Shown here: positions 47,697 to 55,923 of the stretch, in pieces
Layout: the number at the start of each line of letters is the position of its first letter
How positions within the stretch are numbered: position 1 is the first letter of the stretch
From: Streptomyces scabiei 87.22
GTDB lineage: Bacteria > Actinomycetota > Actinomycetes > Streptomycetales > Streptomycetaceae
NCBI RefSeq assembly: GCF_000091305.1
Contig: NC_013929.1
Span: forward strand, 2,170,001 to 2,234,000
Reading direction: 5' to 3'
DNA length: 64,000 nucleotides
The notes under the pieces: generated by a model
What the model was told of the DNA's origin: nothing
Seen by the model: the letters and a program-made list of their open reading frames with translations, nothing else
Databases searched by the model: none
Made by a program: the position numbers and the translations under genes

Positions 47697-49808
47697 GTGC
47701 ACAGCCAATTCCACAAGACAGCGGCCGCCGCCGGAGCCCTGGCGGTCACCGCCCTCCTGCTCGGCGCCCCCACCGCCACCGCCGCCGGCCCCCACGACGC
47801 GACCCCCGACGTACTGGCGGGGCGGGACGTCACGCTCAGCGGGGACACGGTGGTGACCGTGCCGCCCGGGACGACCACGTACGACGGTGTGTTCAGCGGC
47901 ACCGGCTCCCTCACCGTGCGCGGCACCGGGACGCTGGTCCTCACCCGGGACAGCGACTTCACCCTGCCCAAGTCCCGGCAGCGGCAACGCGTGCGGATCC
48001 TCGGCGGCAACCACCCGTACGTCACCGTCACCCGCCCGGACCCGCCGGCCGTGACCGTCGAGCGGGGCGCGACCCTCCAGTACGGGAACCGCGGCGCGAC
48101 CGGGGTGATCGGCCACTACCCGTACGGCACCCCGGCGTTCCGGCTGAACCAGAACAACATCCGCGTCGACGGCACCCTGCGGCTCACCCTGAAGGACGTG
48201 GCGTACAACCTGGGGACGATCAGCGGTTCCGGCCTGGTCAGCCAGCCGAGGTTCCTGTGGGCCACCTGGGACCTGTCGGGCACCCATCCGTTCACCGGGG
48301 TCATCGACAACGGCACGCAGGTGAACGCCGGGCGCCCGGAGTACGCGACCTCCCTGCCGAACGCGCGCAAGGTCCTCAACCAGGGCACCTGGACCGTGGA
48401 CACCCCGCTCGGCCGGACCGTCACCCAGGGCATGGACTTCTACCAGCGCGAGTACGGCAGCGACATCAACGTCCAGTCGCGGCCCGGCAGCAAGGTGATC
48501 CTCACCGGTCAGTACAGCTGGTCCGACCGGGGCGGCGACACCAACCCCTCGCTCAGCGACCCTGCCCTGAACTGGACGCCGGCGCGCAAGAACGTGAACA
48601 AGCGCGGCACCAACATCAAGGGCGCGAACGTCCAGTGGGGCGACGGGACGACGGACAAGATCTTCATGCCGGGCACCGCCGAGACGGTCTACATCAACCT
48701 CCTCGCCGCGCGCTCCCGTTCACGGCTCACCTTCGACTACGACGGGCCCGTCACCCTGGGCGCCCCCATCGGCGGCGGCCGCTTCCACGACACCCTCTCA
48801 GCGCCCGGCGCCGGGGACGTCGTCGTCGCCGGGACCCGGGGCAACGACGTCACCTTCGCCGCCGTCCAGTACTACGACGGGTCGACGACGGTCGAGAAGG
48901 GCGCGGTGCTGCGGCTGGGCAGCGGCAGGCCGGGCGGGGACGGCGGCCTCCACACCGCGGGCGCCCTCTGCCGGGTGGTCGACGACGGCTCGCTGATCGT
49001 GCGGAACGTCGCGAAGCCGGTGACCCTGTCACGGGTCGGCGGCAGCGGCTCGCTCACCCAGGCGGGCCGGGCCACCACGACCCTGACCGGCGGCGAGGTG
49101 ACCTACACCGGAGCGACGACCGTCACGAAGGGCACGCTGGCGCTCCGGAAGGGAGCGACTCTCGGCCGGAGCAGGACCATTCGGCTCACCACCGCGGGGG
49201 CGAGGCTCGACGCGGGCACGGCGGGACTGAGGGTGACCAGGTCGCTGTCGGGCAGGGGCACGGTGAAGGGCGCGGTGACCAACGCGGGTGTGGTCGCCGG
49301 CGGCCTCACGGTGACCGGCGACTTCACCCAGACCGCGAAGGGCGAACTGGTGCTGCGCGACCGGCCGTTGCGGGTGAACGGGGCGGCACGCCTCGCCGGC
49401 GGACTGGATCTCGCGGCGCTGACCTCCGGCGGCCGTCCCGGCGCGCGGGTCACCGTGATCGACCACCGGGGGAAGGGCCGGACCACCGGGACGTTCACCG
49501 GGCTGCCCGAGGGCGCCGAGGTGAGGCCGGCCGCGCACACGTACCGGATCTCCTACCGGGGCGGTGACGGCAACGACGTCGTGCTGACCAGGGTGAAGGC
49601 GCACCGGGCGCCGTCGGCCGTGAGCACCGCCGGTGCCGGTGCCGTCGAGACCCGTACGCGCACCCTGAGCGCCTCCGCCGACTCCGGGCTCGGCTGGTGG
49701 CCGTACGCGCTCGCCCTCGGCGGGCTGTGCGGGCTGCTGGTTCCGGTGGCCCGCCGCCGCGGGAGGGGCCGCGGCAAGGGCGGCGGCCGGCACGCGGCCG
49801 CGGGCTGA
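47697..49808 (+). CDS. Secreted autotransporter-type beta-strand-repeat surface protein
   Basis: A 703-residue protein from the GTG at 47697 (MHSQFHKTAAAAGALAVTAL): signal peptide about 1-29, a long right-handed beta-helix-like region with autotransporter-associated beta-strand repeats (about 320-560; VTYTGATTVTKGTLALRKGATL), and a C-terminal membrane helix (about 667-688) followed by an Arg/Lys/Gly tail. It lacks an LPxTG motif, so the helix itself is the anchor. The beta-helix may bind or cleave polysaccharide; no catalytic motif is recognised. The start is uncertain because no strong ribosome-binding site is near; longer in-frame starts exist. Confidence 0.7.
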   Translation: MHSQFHKTAAAAGALAVTALLLGAPTATAAGPHDATPDVLAGRDVTLSGDTVVTVPPGTTTYDGVFSGTGSLTVRGTGTLVLTRDSDFTLPKSRQRQRVRILGGNHPYVTVTRPDPPAVTVERGATLQYGNRGATGVIGHYPYGTPAFRLNQNNIRVDGTLRLTLKDVAYNLGTISGSGLVSQPRFLWATWDLSGTHPFTGVIDNGTQVNAGRPEYATSLPNARKVLNQGTWTVDTPLGRTVTQGMDFYQREYGSDINVQSRPGSKVILTGQYSWSDRGGDTNPSLSDPALNWTPARKNVNKRGTNIKGANVQWGDGTTDKIFMPGTAETVYINLLAARSRSRLTFDYDGPVTLGAPIGGGRFHDTLSAPGAGDVVVAGTRGNDVTFAAVQYYDGSTTVEKGAVLRLGSGRPGGDGGLHTAGALCRVVDDGSLIVRNVAKPVTLSRVGGSGSLTQAGRATTTLTGGEVTYTGATTVTKGTLALRKGATLGRSRTIRLTTAGARLDAGTAGLRVTRSLSGRGTVKGAVTNAGVVAGGLTVTGDFTQTAKGELVLRDRPLRVNGAARLAGGLDLAALTSGGRPGARVTVIDHRGKGRTTGTFTGLPEGAEVRPAAHTYRISYRGGDGNDVVLTRVKAHRAPSAVSTAGAGAVETRTRTLSASADSGLGWWPYALALGGLCGLLVPVARRRGRGRGKGGGRHAAAG

Positions 49809-49816
49809 GCCTCCCC

Positions 49817-49843
49817 ACCGCGCCCGGCCGTGCCGGGCGCGGT
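49817..49843. terminator. Bidirectional stem-loop terminator
   Basis: A 12-bp perfect stem (ACCGCGCCCGGC, 49817-49828, with 49832-49843) and a 3-base loop, between the convergent surface-protein and permease genes. Confidence 0.75.
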
Positions 49844-49869
49844 ACGGCGGTGTGCTCCCGCGCCGCGAC

Positions 49870-51342
49870 TCAGGCCCGGACCTCGGCGACCGCCTCGGCC
49901 CCGCCCTCGGGCGCGTTCCCGGCGTCCGTCTCCTCGGTGCCCTCCTGCCGGCCCCGCAGCCACACGTAGACCGGGATGCCCGCGAACAGGAACAGGGCGC
50001 CCTGGTAGACGGCCGCGTAGCCGGCGCCGGCGATCAGCCAGAAGGAGAAGGCGAAGGAGAGGCCCGCGACGATCAGGTCCCGGACCAGGCCGGCCGGGCG
50101 GACCCGCTCACGGGTGCCCCGGGCCAGCCAGTACAGCTGGGCGGCGGCGGAGAGCAGATACGGGACGCAGCCGGTGAACGTGGTGATGAGGACCAGGACG
50201 CGGAAGGCGGTGTCCGGGTCGTCCGCGTAGTTGATCACGATCAGCAGGGTGCCGAGCACGGCGGTGGCGAGGACGCCGAAGCCGGGCACACCGCCCTTGC
50301 CGACCCGGGCGAAGCGCTGGGGGAAGAGGCCGTCGCGGGCGGCGGCGTACGGCATCTGGGCGCTGAGCAGGACCCAGCCGTTCAGGCAGCCGACGATCGA
50401 GGCGACGGCGACCAGCGCGATCACCGTGCCGCCCCAGCTGCCGCCTGCCATCGCGTTCACGGCGTCGGCGAAGGGTGCCCCCGAGTCCACCAGCTCCTTG
50501 TGCGGGACCAGACCGAACACGGCGACCGTGCCGAGGATGTAGACCAGCGCGGAGGCGAGCGTGCCGAGGACGCTGGCGCGGCCCACGGTGCGCTCGGGGT
50601 CCTTGACCTCGCCCGCGCTGACGGCGGCCGACTCGACACCGAGGAAGCTGTAGAGCAGGAGCGCGGCGGCGGCGGCGAGCGCGCCGGGGGTGCTTTCGCC
50701 GGAGGCGTTGAAGGGGCCGTAGTTGTCGGCGTCGACGAAGAACAGGCCGATGGTGGCCACCAGCAGCAGCGGGACGAACTTCAGCACGGTGGAGACGACC
50801 TGCACGGCGCCCACGTAGCGGGTGCCCGCGAAGTTGGCGGCGGCCGGCAGCCACAGGGCGGCCAGGGCCACCAGCGCCAGGACGGCCTTGCTGTCGCCCA
50901 GGGGTATCAGCACGTCCACGTAGCCGACCACGCCGACGGCGAGCGCGGCGATGCTGACCCAGCACATCGTCCAGTACGACCAGGCCGACAGGAAGCCCGC
51001 GAACGGCCCGAAGGCGTCGCGGGGGTAGACGTAGAGGCCACCGGTGACCGGGCTGCGCCGGGCCAGCTTCCCGAAGAGCAGCGCCAGCAGGACGGCGGCC
51101 ACGGACAGGACACCGAAGGCCAGCAGGCTGACCGTGCCGTACGGGGCGACGGTGGCGGGGAGCGTGAAGATGCCGCCGCCGATGATGTTGCCCATCACGA
51201 GGGCGGTGGCCGCCACGACGCCGAACTTCCGGCCCGGGGCGGCCGCGCCCGTCGCGACCGGCCCGGAGGCCGCGGTCGCCTCGGTGCCGGTGGCCGGGGC
51301 CGGTTCGGGCTCGGTGGCCTCGGGGGTGCTGGTGGTGGTCAT
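49870..51342 (-). CDS. mmuP: APC-family amino acid permease, probable S-methylmethionine transporter
   Basis: A 490-residue permease with about 12 helices and the APC signature GNIIGGGIFTLPATV in helix 1. The N-terminal 35 residues are Thr/Glu/Pro/Ala-rich and cytoplasmic. The divergent partner encodes homocysteine S-methyltransferase, the arrangement expected if S-methylmethionine is imported and used to methylate homocysteine. The APC family call is strong; the S-methylmethionine substrate rests on context only, and the sequence also resembles basic amino acid/antiporter-type members. Confidence 0.82.
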   Translation of the reverse strand: MTTTSTPEATEPEPAPATGTEATAASGPVATGAAAPGRKFGVVAATALVMGNIIGGGIFTLPATVAPYGTVSLLAFGVLSVAAVLLALLFGKLARRSPVTGGLYVYPRDAFGPFAGFLSAWSYWTMCWVSIAALAVGVVGYVDVLIPLGDSKAVLALVALAALWLPAAANFAGTRYVGAVQVVSTVLKFVPLLLVATIGLFFVDADNYGPFNASGESTPGALAAAAALLLYSFLGVESAAVSAGEVKDPERTVGRASVLGTLASALVYILGTVAVFGLVPHKELVDSGAPFADAVNAMAGGSWGGTVIALVAVASIVGCLNGWVLLSAQMPYAAARDGLFPQRFARVGKGGVPGFGVLATAVLGTLLIVINYADDPDTAFRVLVLITTFTGCVPYLLSAAAQLYWLARGTRERVRPAGLVRDLIVAGLSFAFSFWLIAGAGYAAVYQGALFLFAGIPVYVWLRGRQEGTEETDAGNAPEGGAEAVAEVRA

Positions 51343-51477
51343 GGCGGTTCCCGGGGGATGAGCGGGGGAAGGGGAGGGCGCGATCGTACCGCCGTGTTCC
51401 ACATGGTGGGCGATCTGTTCATCTGATGGACATACTGGGGGTGGGTCCGCCCCCGTGGCTCGGTTACCGTCGACGGC
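51343..51477. promoter_or_regulatory. Divergent promoter region of mmuP-like and mmuM
   Basis: A rightward -10-like CATACT at 51431-51436 is overlapped by the imperfect palindrome GTTCATCTGATGGAC (51417-51431). CCACATGGTGG (51399-51409) is a second perfect palindrome. These could bind a methionine- or SAM-responsive repressor. No riboswitch fold was recognised. Confidence 0.4.
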
Positions 51478-52431
51478 ATGACCAGCAACGCATCCGGCAG
51501 CCCCTCCCCCGTCCCCGGCCCTCCGTCCGGCAGGTTCGCCGCGGCCCTGGCCGCCGACGTCCTCGTTCTCGACGGCGGTATGTCCAACCAGCTGGAGTCG
51601 GCCGGGCACGACTTGAGCGACGAGCTGTGGTCGGCGCGGCTGCTCGCGGAGAGCCCGAAGGCGATCACCGAGGCCCATCTCGCCTACTTCGAGGCGGGCG
51701 CGAACGTGGCCATCACCGCCAGCTACCAGGCCACCTTCGACGGCTTCGCCAAGCGCGGGATCGACGGCGACCGGGCGGCCGAACTCATGGCCCTGAGCAT
51801 CGGGCTGGCCGCGGACGCGGCGGCCGAGGCCGGGACCCGCGGCGAGGCACGCCCGCTGCTGGTGGCCGCCTCGGTCGGCCCGTACGGGGCCATGCTCGCG
51901 GACGGCTCCGAGTACCGCGGCCGTTACGGGCTGGGTGTGGCCGAGCTGGAACGGTTCCACCGGCCCCGGCTGGAGGTGCTGGCCGCCGCCCGCCCCGACG
52001 TACTGGCCCTGGAGACGATCCCGGACACCGACGAGGCCGAGGCCCTGCTGCGGGCGGTGCGCGGTCTGGACGTGCCCGCCTGGCTGTCGTACACCGTCGC
52101 CGGTGACCGCACCCGCGCCGGGCAGCCCCTGGAGGAGGCCTTCGCACTGGCCGCCGACGCCGAGGAGATCGTCGCCGTCGGGGTGAACTGCTGCGCGTCC
52201 GAGGACGTGGACGGCGCGATCGAGACGGCCGTCCGGGTCACCGGAAAGCCGGTCGTCGTGTATCCGAACAGCGGCGAGACCTGGGACGCGGCGGCCCGGT
52301 CCTGGACCGGGCGGTCCACGTTCACCACGGAGCAGGTGCTGGGGTGGCGGGCGGCCGGGGCCCGGCTCATCGGCGGCTGCTGCCGGGTGGGACCCGAGGC
52401 CGTCTCGGCGATCGCGCGGACGCTGGCCTGA
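51478..52431 (+). CDS. mmuM: Homocysteine S-methyltransferase
   Basis: A 317-residue zinc-dependent methyltransferase TIM barrel. LVLDGGMSNQLE opens the barrel, and the zinc ligands lie in VNCCASED (Cys238 or 239) and GGCCRVGP (Cys301, Cys302). It transfers a methyl group from S-methylmethionine (or SAM) to homocysteine, giving methionine. The ATG at 51478 is the natural start. It is paired divergently with an amino acid permease. Confidence 0.93.
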   Translation: MTSNASGSPSPVPGPPSGRFAAALAADVLVLDGGMSNQLESAGHDLSDELWSARLLAESPKAITEAHLAYFEAGANVAITASYQATFDGFAKRGIDGDRAAELMALSIGLAADAAAEAGTRGEARPLLVAASVGPYGAMLADGSEYRGRYGLGVAELERFHRPRLEVLAAARPDVLALETIPDTDEAEALLRAVRGLDVPAWLSYTVAGDRTRAGQPLEEAFALAADAEEIVAVGVNCCASEDVDGAIETAVRVTGKPVVVYPNSGETWDAAARSWTGRSTFTTEQVLGWRAAGARLIGGCCRVGPEAVSAIARTLA

Positions 52432-52450
52432 GGGGCCGCCGGGCCCGGTC

Positions 52451-54079
52451 TCAGGGACTGCGGCGGAAGCGGCGCAGGGCAGGGAGCGGGCCTCCGCCCG
52501 AGGTGACGAAGGTGCCCGCGCCCTGCACCCGCCGGGGGCGCCGGGTGTCGGCGTCCCAGAGCGCGAGTTCGGGGTCGTAGGGGCCGAGGACCATCCGGGG
52601 GCCGTCCGGGGAATCAGGTCCGTCCGGGCTGTCCGGGGTGTCGAAGACGCGGACCGGGTGGGTGGGGTCCCAGGCGGGCCAGCCGGGGGTGCCCTCCGTC
52701 GCGAAGCGGACCCAGGCGGTGTGCATGGCGGCGGCCAGGTCGCGCGGAGGGTTCTCGCCGGCGAGCTTGGTGGAGGCCGGGGTGTCGCCCGTGTCGAAGA
52801 CGAAGCCGAGTTCGAGGGCGTGGCAGGAGCCGAGGGCGGGGACGCCGGAGGGCCAGGCGAACTCGTAGAGGTAGGAGTGGGCCTGGCCGAGGCGGGCGTC
52901 CGCCACGCGGTGCAGGGGGACGCGCAGGAGGTGGTCGGTGACGAGCCGGCCGACCAGGTCGGCGGTTCCCAGGTCGGGGTGGAGGTCGCGGTAGCCGCGG
53001 GGCAGCTCCGGACCGCAGCGGCAGCGGGCCCGTGCGCCGGCCAGGGCGACGGCGCCGAGACGGTCCACGCGTTCCTGGAGGCCGCCGGGGACGAGCCAGA
53101 GACGGTGCTCGTCACGGGTCCAGCCCATCAGGAGGTCGGTCCCCGGGGCCGCGCCGTGCTCGGTCAGCGCCTCCAGCGGATCGCTGGGCAGCAGCTCGCC
53201 GTCGACGACGATGCCGAAGGCGGGGCCGCCCAGCACCGGACTGCTGAGGCGGCCGGCCTCCGCCTGCGCCTCGACGAGGGCGGACCGGTCCACGGCCGCG
53301 AACGCCTCGGCGGTCGCCGGGACCTTCAGCCGGGCCGCCATCCGGCGGACCATGCGCCGCACCTTGTCCCGGTCCAGGGCCTCGGGAGGCCCGCTCTGCA
53401 GGACGGCCCGCCGGAACAGGCCCCGCGCGCGGGGGACGGCCAGCAGCGCGCCGACGCTGATGGCTCCCGCCGACTGACCGGCCAGGGTCACCCGGTCCGG
53501 GTCGCCGCCGAAGGCGCCGACCGACTCCCGTACCCACTCCAGCGCGGCCAGCTGGTCCCGCAGCCCGAGATTGGGCGGGGCGTCCGGGAAGAGGCCGTAA
53601 CCCTCCACTCCCAGCCGGTAGTTGAGGGACACCAGCACCACACCGTCACGGGCGAAGGCGGCGCCGTCGTAGACCGGCACCGCCGACGAACCCCGGGTGA
53701 GGGCGCCGCCGTGGATCCAGACCATGACCGGCAGCCGGGCCCCCGGGCGCGGGTCCGGTGTCCACACGTTCAGGTTGAGGCAGTCGTCGCCCGGGACGAC
53801 GGGGTCCGAGAGACAGCGGGCGAACGCCTCCGAGTACGGCGGCTTCGCTGGAGTCGGCCCGAAGGCGACGGCCTCCCGCACCCCCGTCCAGGGCTCGGGC
53901 GGCACGGGCGGACGGAACCGGCGCGGACCGACTGGCGGGGCCGCGTACGGGACACCCCGGAACACCGCGATCCGTTCGCCGCGGCCGTCCCCGTTCCCGC
54001 CCTGGTCGCGGTACTCGTAGACGCCGCGTACGGCACCGTACGGCGTCCTCACCACGGGGCCCTGCCGGTCTGCCGTCAT
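52451..54079 (-). CDS. Type-B carboxylesterase (para-nitrobenzyl esterase-like)
   Basis: A 542-residue alpha/beta hydrolase of the type-B carboxylesterase family: oxyanion hole in WIHGGAL, nucleophile Ser203 in [12 protein letters not shown], the EDCLxLN-like [12 protein letters not shown] block, and a late acidic/His pair. No signal peptide is seen, so it acts inside the cell on unknown esters. Its stop lies 19 bases from the convergent mmuM stop. Confidence 0.9.
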   Translation of the reverse strand: MTADRQGPVVRTPYGAVRGVYEYRDQGGNGDGRGERIAVFRGVPYAAPPVGPRRFRPPVPPEPWTGVREAVAFGPTPAKPPYSEAFARCLSDPVVPGDDCLNLNVWTPDPRPGARLPVMVWIHGGALTRGSSAVPVYDGAAFARDGVVLVSLNYRLGVEGYGLFPDAPPNLGLRDQLAALEWVRESVGAFGGDPDRVTLAGQSAGAISVGALLAVPRARGLFRRAVLQSGPPEALDRDKVRRMVRRMAARLKVPATAEAFAAVDRSALVEAQAEAGRLSSPVLGGPAFGIVVDGELLPSDPLEALTEHGAAPGTDLLMGWTRDEHRLWLVPGGLQERVDRLGAVALAGARARCRCGPELPRGYRDLHPDLGTADLVGRLVTDHLLRVPLHRVADARLGQAHSYLYEFAWPSGVPALGSCHALELGFVFDTGDTPASTKLAGENPPRDLAAAMHTAWVRFATEGTPGWPAWDPTHPVRVFDTPDSPDGPDSPDGPRMVLGPYDPELALWDADTRRPRRVQGAGTFVTSGGGPLPALRRFRRSP

Positions 54080-54678
54080 CGCACCAGCTCCTCACGCCCG
54101 CCCGCTCGTGGACCGTCGTCCACCTCAGAGCACCACATCCCCTCGCGGTATTCCGGTCGTGCCGGGGCTGGGACGGCCGTTCGGGGGACGGGTACCCGGC
54201 CGGCGTACGCCGGGGTGCGCGGCGGGCTCCTGCCGGTACCGACGACGGGCCGCCGTTCGGTGTGGCTGCCGACGGGCCGCCGTTCGGGTGCGGCTGCCGA
54301 CGGGCCGCCGTTCGGGTGCGGATGGCCGTCGGGAGGCCGTTCGGGTGCGGATGGTCGTCGGGAGGCCGTTCGGTGCGGCTACGGCATCGGCCCGGTCCGT
54401 GACCGCTCCCGCTCTCGCTCCCGCTCGGACAGCGCCTGCAGCCGGTCTCGCGTCCGAATTCCACCGCCCAGCCCGGTCGGCCGACCCGCCCAGGGCCCCT
54501 TGTTCGAAGTTTCGAAAGTTTTGGCACGGACGGTCCTGTGAATCCCTGCTTCTTCCCGCCGTGTTGAGTTGGGCTTACGGTAGGAAGCGCTTGCTACGCG
54601 AGGGACGCCTCCGTCGCGCGGGCGACGCTGTTCGAAAATTTCACCGGCCCCGGGACGGGCCTGAGAGGTGGAGTCGCG
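54080..54678. promoter_or_regulatory. 599-base region with tandem repeats and LacI-type operators
   Basis: No gene is seen. Five units of about 27-29 bases (GACGGGCCGCCGTTCGGGTG core) fill 54243-54383. Further right, TTCGAAGTTTCGAAAG (54503-54518), GGAAGCGCTTGC (54583-54594) and TTCGAAAATTTC (54631-54642) have the CGAAA-TTTCG or AANCGNTT symmetry of LacI-family operators and precede the LacI gene. Confidence 0.6.
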
Positions 54679-55719
54679 ATGGTGCGTGGCGGGAGCGCGA
54701 CGGCCGGGCCGACGCTGGCGGTGGTGGCACGCGAGGCCGGGGTGTCCGTGCCGACCGCCTCGAAGGTGGTCAACGGCCGGGAGGACGTGGCCCCGGAGAC
54801 CAGGCGCCGGGTCACCGAGGCGCTGGACCGGCTCGGTTACGTCCGCAGACCCCGGTTCGAGCCGTCGAAGCCGCCGCGCATGGTCGACCTGGTGGTCCAC
54901 TCCCTGGAGAGTTCCTGGTCGGGCGCGGTCCTGCACGGCGTCGAACAGGCCGCCCACGACGCCGGCCTGGAGGTCGTGGTCTCGGCCGGTCCGAGCCGCA
55001 CCCGGGGCGTCCGTCCCGAACGCGGCTGGTTCGACAGGCTCGCCGCCCGGGGCTCCGCGGGCGTGCTGTTCAACCTGGCCGAGCTGTCCCCCGCCCAGCA
55101 CTCCTGGCTCACCCAGCACCGCATCCCGTTCGTGCTCATCGACCCGGTCCTCGAACCGCCGCCCGGCGTGGTGTCGGTCGGGGCGGCCAACTGGCAGGGC
55201 GGGATGACCGCCGCCGAGCATCTGCTGTCCCTGGGTCACGAGCGGATCGCGGTGATCGCCGGGTACCGGCGCAAGATGTGCAGCAGCGCCCGGGTGGCGG
55301 GCTACCGCTCGGCGCTGGCGGCCGCGAAGATCCCGTACCGGCCGGAGTACATGCGCTACGGCAACTTCATGGAGACCACCGCCCACCACCGCATGCTCCA
55401 GCTGCTCGACCTCCCCGAGCCGCCGACCGCCGTGTTCGTCTGCTCGGACAAGATGGCCCTCGGGGTGTACGCGGCGCTGGCCGAGCGGGGGCTGCGGGTG
55501 CCGGACGACATCAGCGTGGTCGGGTTCGACGACCTCCCCGAGGCCCGCTGGACGACTCCGGGCCTCACCACGGTCCGTCAGCCGCTGTCGGAGATGGCGC
55601 AGACGGCTCTCCGGCTGCTGGTGCGGATGATGGAGGGCGACCAACCGGACGGCACCCGCACCGAGTTGTCGACACGGCTGGTGGAGCGGGCCAGCACGGG
55701 GGCGCCCCGCCCGGTCTGA
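54679..55719 (+). CDS. LacI-family transcriptional regulator
   Basis: A 346-residue regulator: helix-turn-helix and hinge (LAVVAREAGVSVPTASKVVN, residues about 13-32), then a periplasmic-binding-protein-like sugar domain ending in SVVGFDDLPEARWTTPGLTTV. LacI-like motifs upstream suggest autoregulation. CGAAA-TTTCG sites of this form are associated with xylan/xyloside regulators in Streptomyces, so a xylo-oligosaccharide ligand is a reasonable guess. No adjacent transporter or hydrolase supports a local regulon. Confidence 0.92.
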   Translation: MVRGGSATAGPTLAVVAREAGVSVPTASKVVNGREDVAPETRRRVTEALDRLGYVRRPRFEPSKPPRMVDLVVHSLESSWSGAVLHGVEQAAHDAGLEVVVSAGPSRTRGVRPERGWFDRLAARGSAGVLFNLAELSPAQHSWLTQHRIPFVLIDPVLEPPPGVVSVGAANWQGGMTAAEHLLSLGHERIAVIAGYRRKMCSSARVAGYRSALAAAKIPYRPEYMRYGNFMETTAHHRMLQLLDLPEPPTAVFVCSDKMALGVYAALAERGLRVPDDISVVGFDDLPEARWTTPGLTTVRQPLSEMAQTALRLLVRMMEGDQPDGTRTELSTRLVERASTGAPRPV

Positions 55720-55923
55720 GCAGGTGGGAACGGGTTGGCGATGGGCGCGTTTTGGTTCGGTCAAGTGGTTGCGAAGACCCTGAGTGCGGGTGAACGGTGG
55801 GCGTCGTGGGACCGTACGGCATAGCAATCGGCCCATCGGGGGGTCCGGCGGTACAAGCGGCCCCGGCCCACTCCGCTCCACCAGCACCGAGCTCCACATG
55901 CTCCACAGGGAAGGACCTTCGGG

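Noticed and set aside
51343..51477. SAM-type riboswitch ahead of mmuP or mmuM
   Set aside because: The leaders are too short and no conserved SAM-riboswitch core could be drawn; simple palindromes explain the symmetry better.
54243..54383. CRISPR-like array
   Set aside because: The units are contiguous tandem repeats without unique spacers, and no cas genes are present.
54449..54465. Possible tRNA T-arm: GCGTCCGAATTCCACC
   Set aside because: It resembles a T-loop, but the 5' T-stem does not pair and no acceptor, D or anticodon arms can be drawn around it; at best a decayed tRNA fragment.
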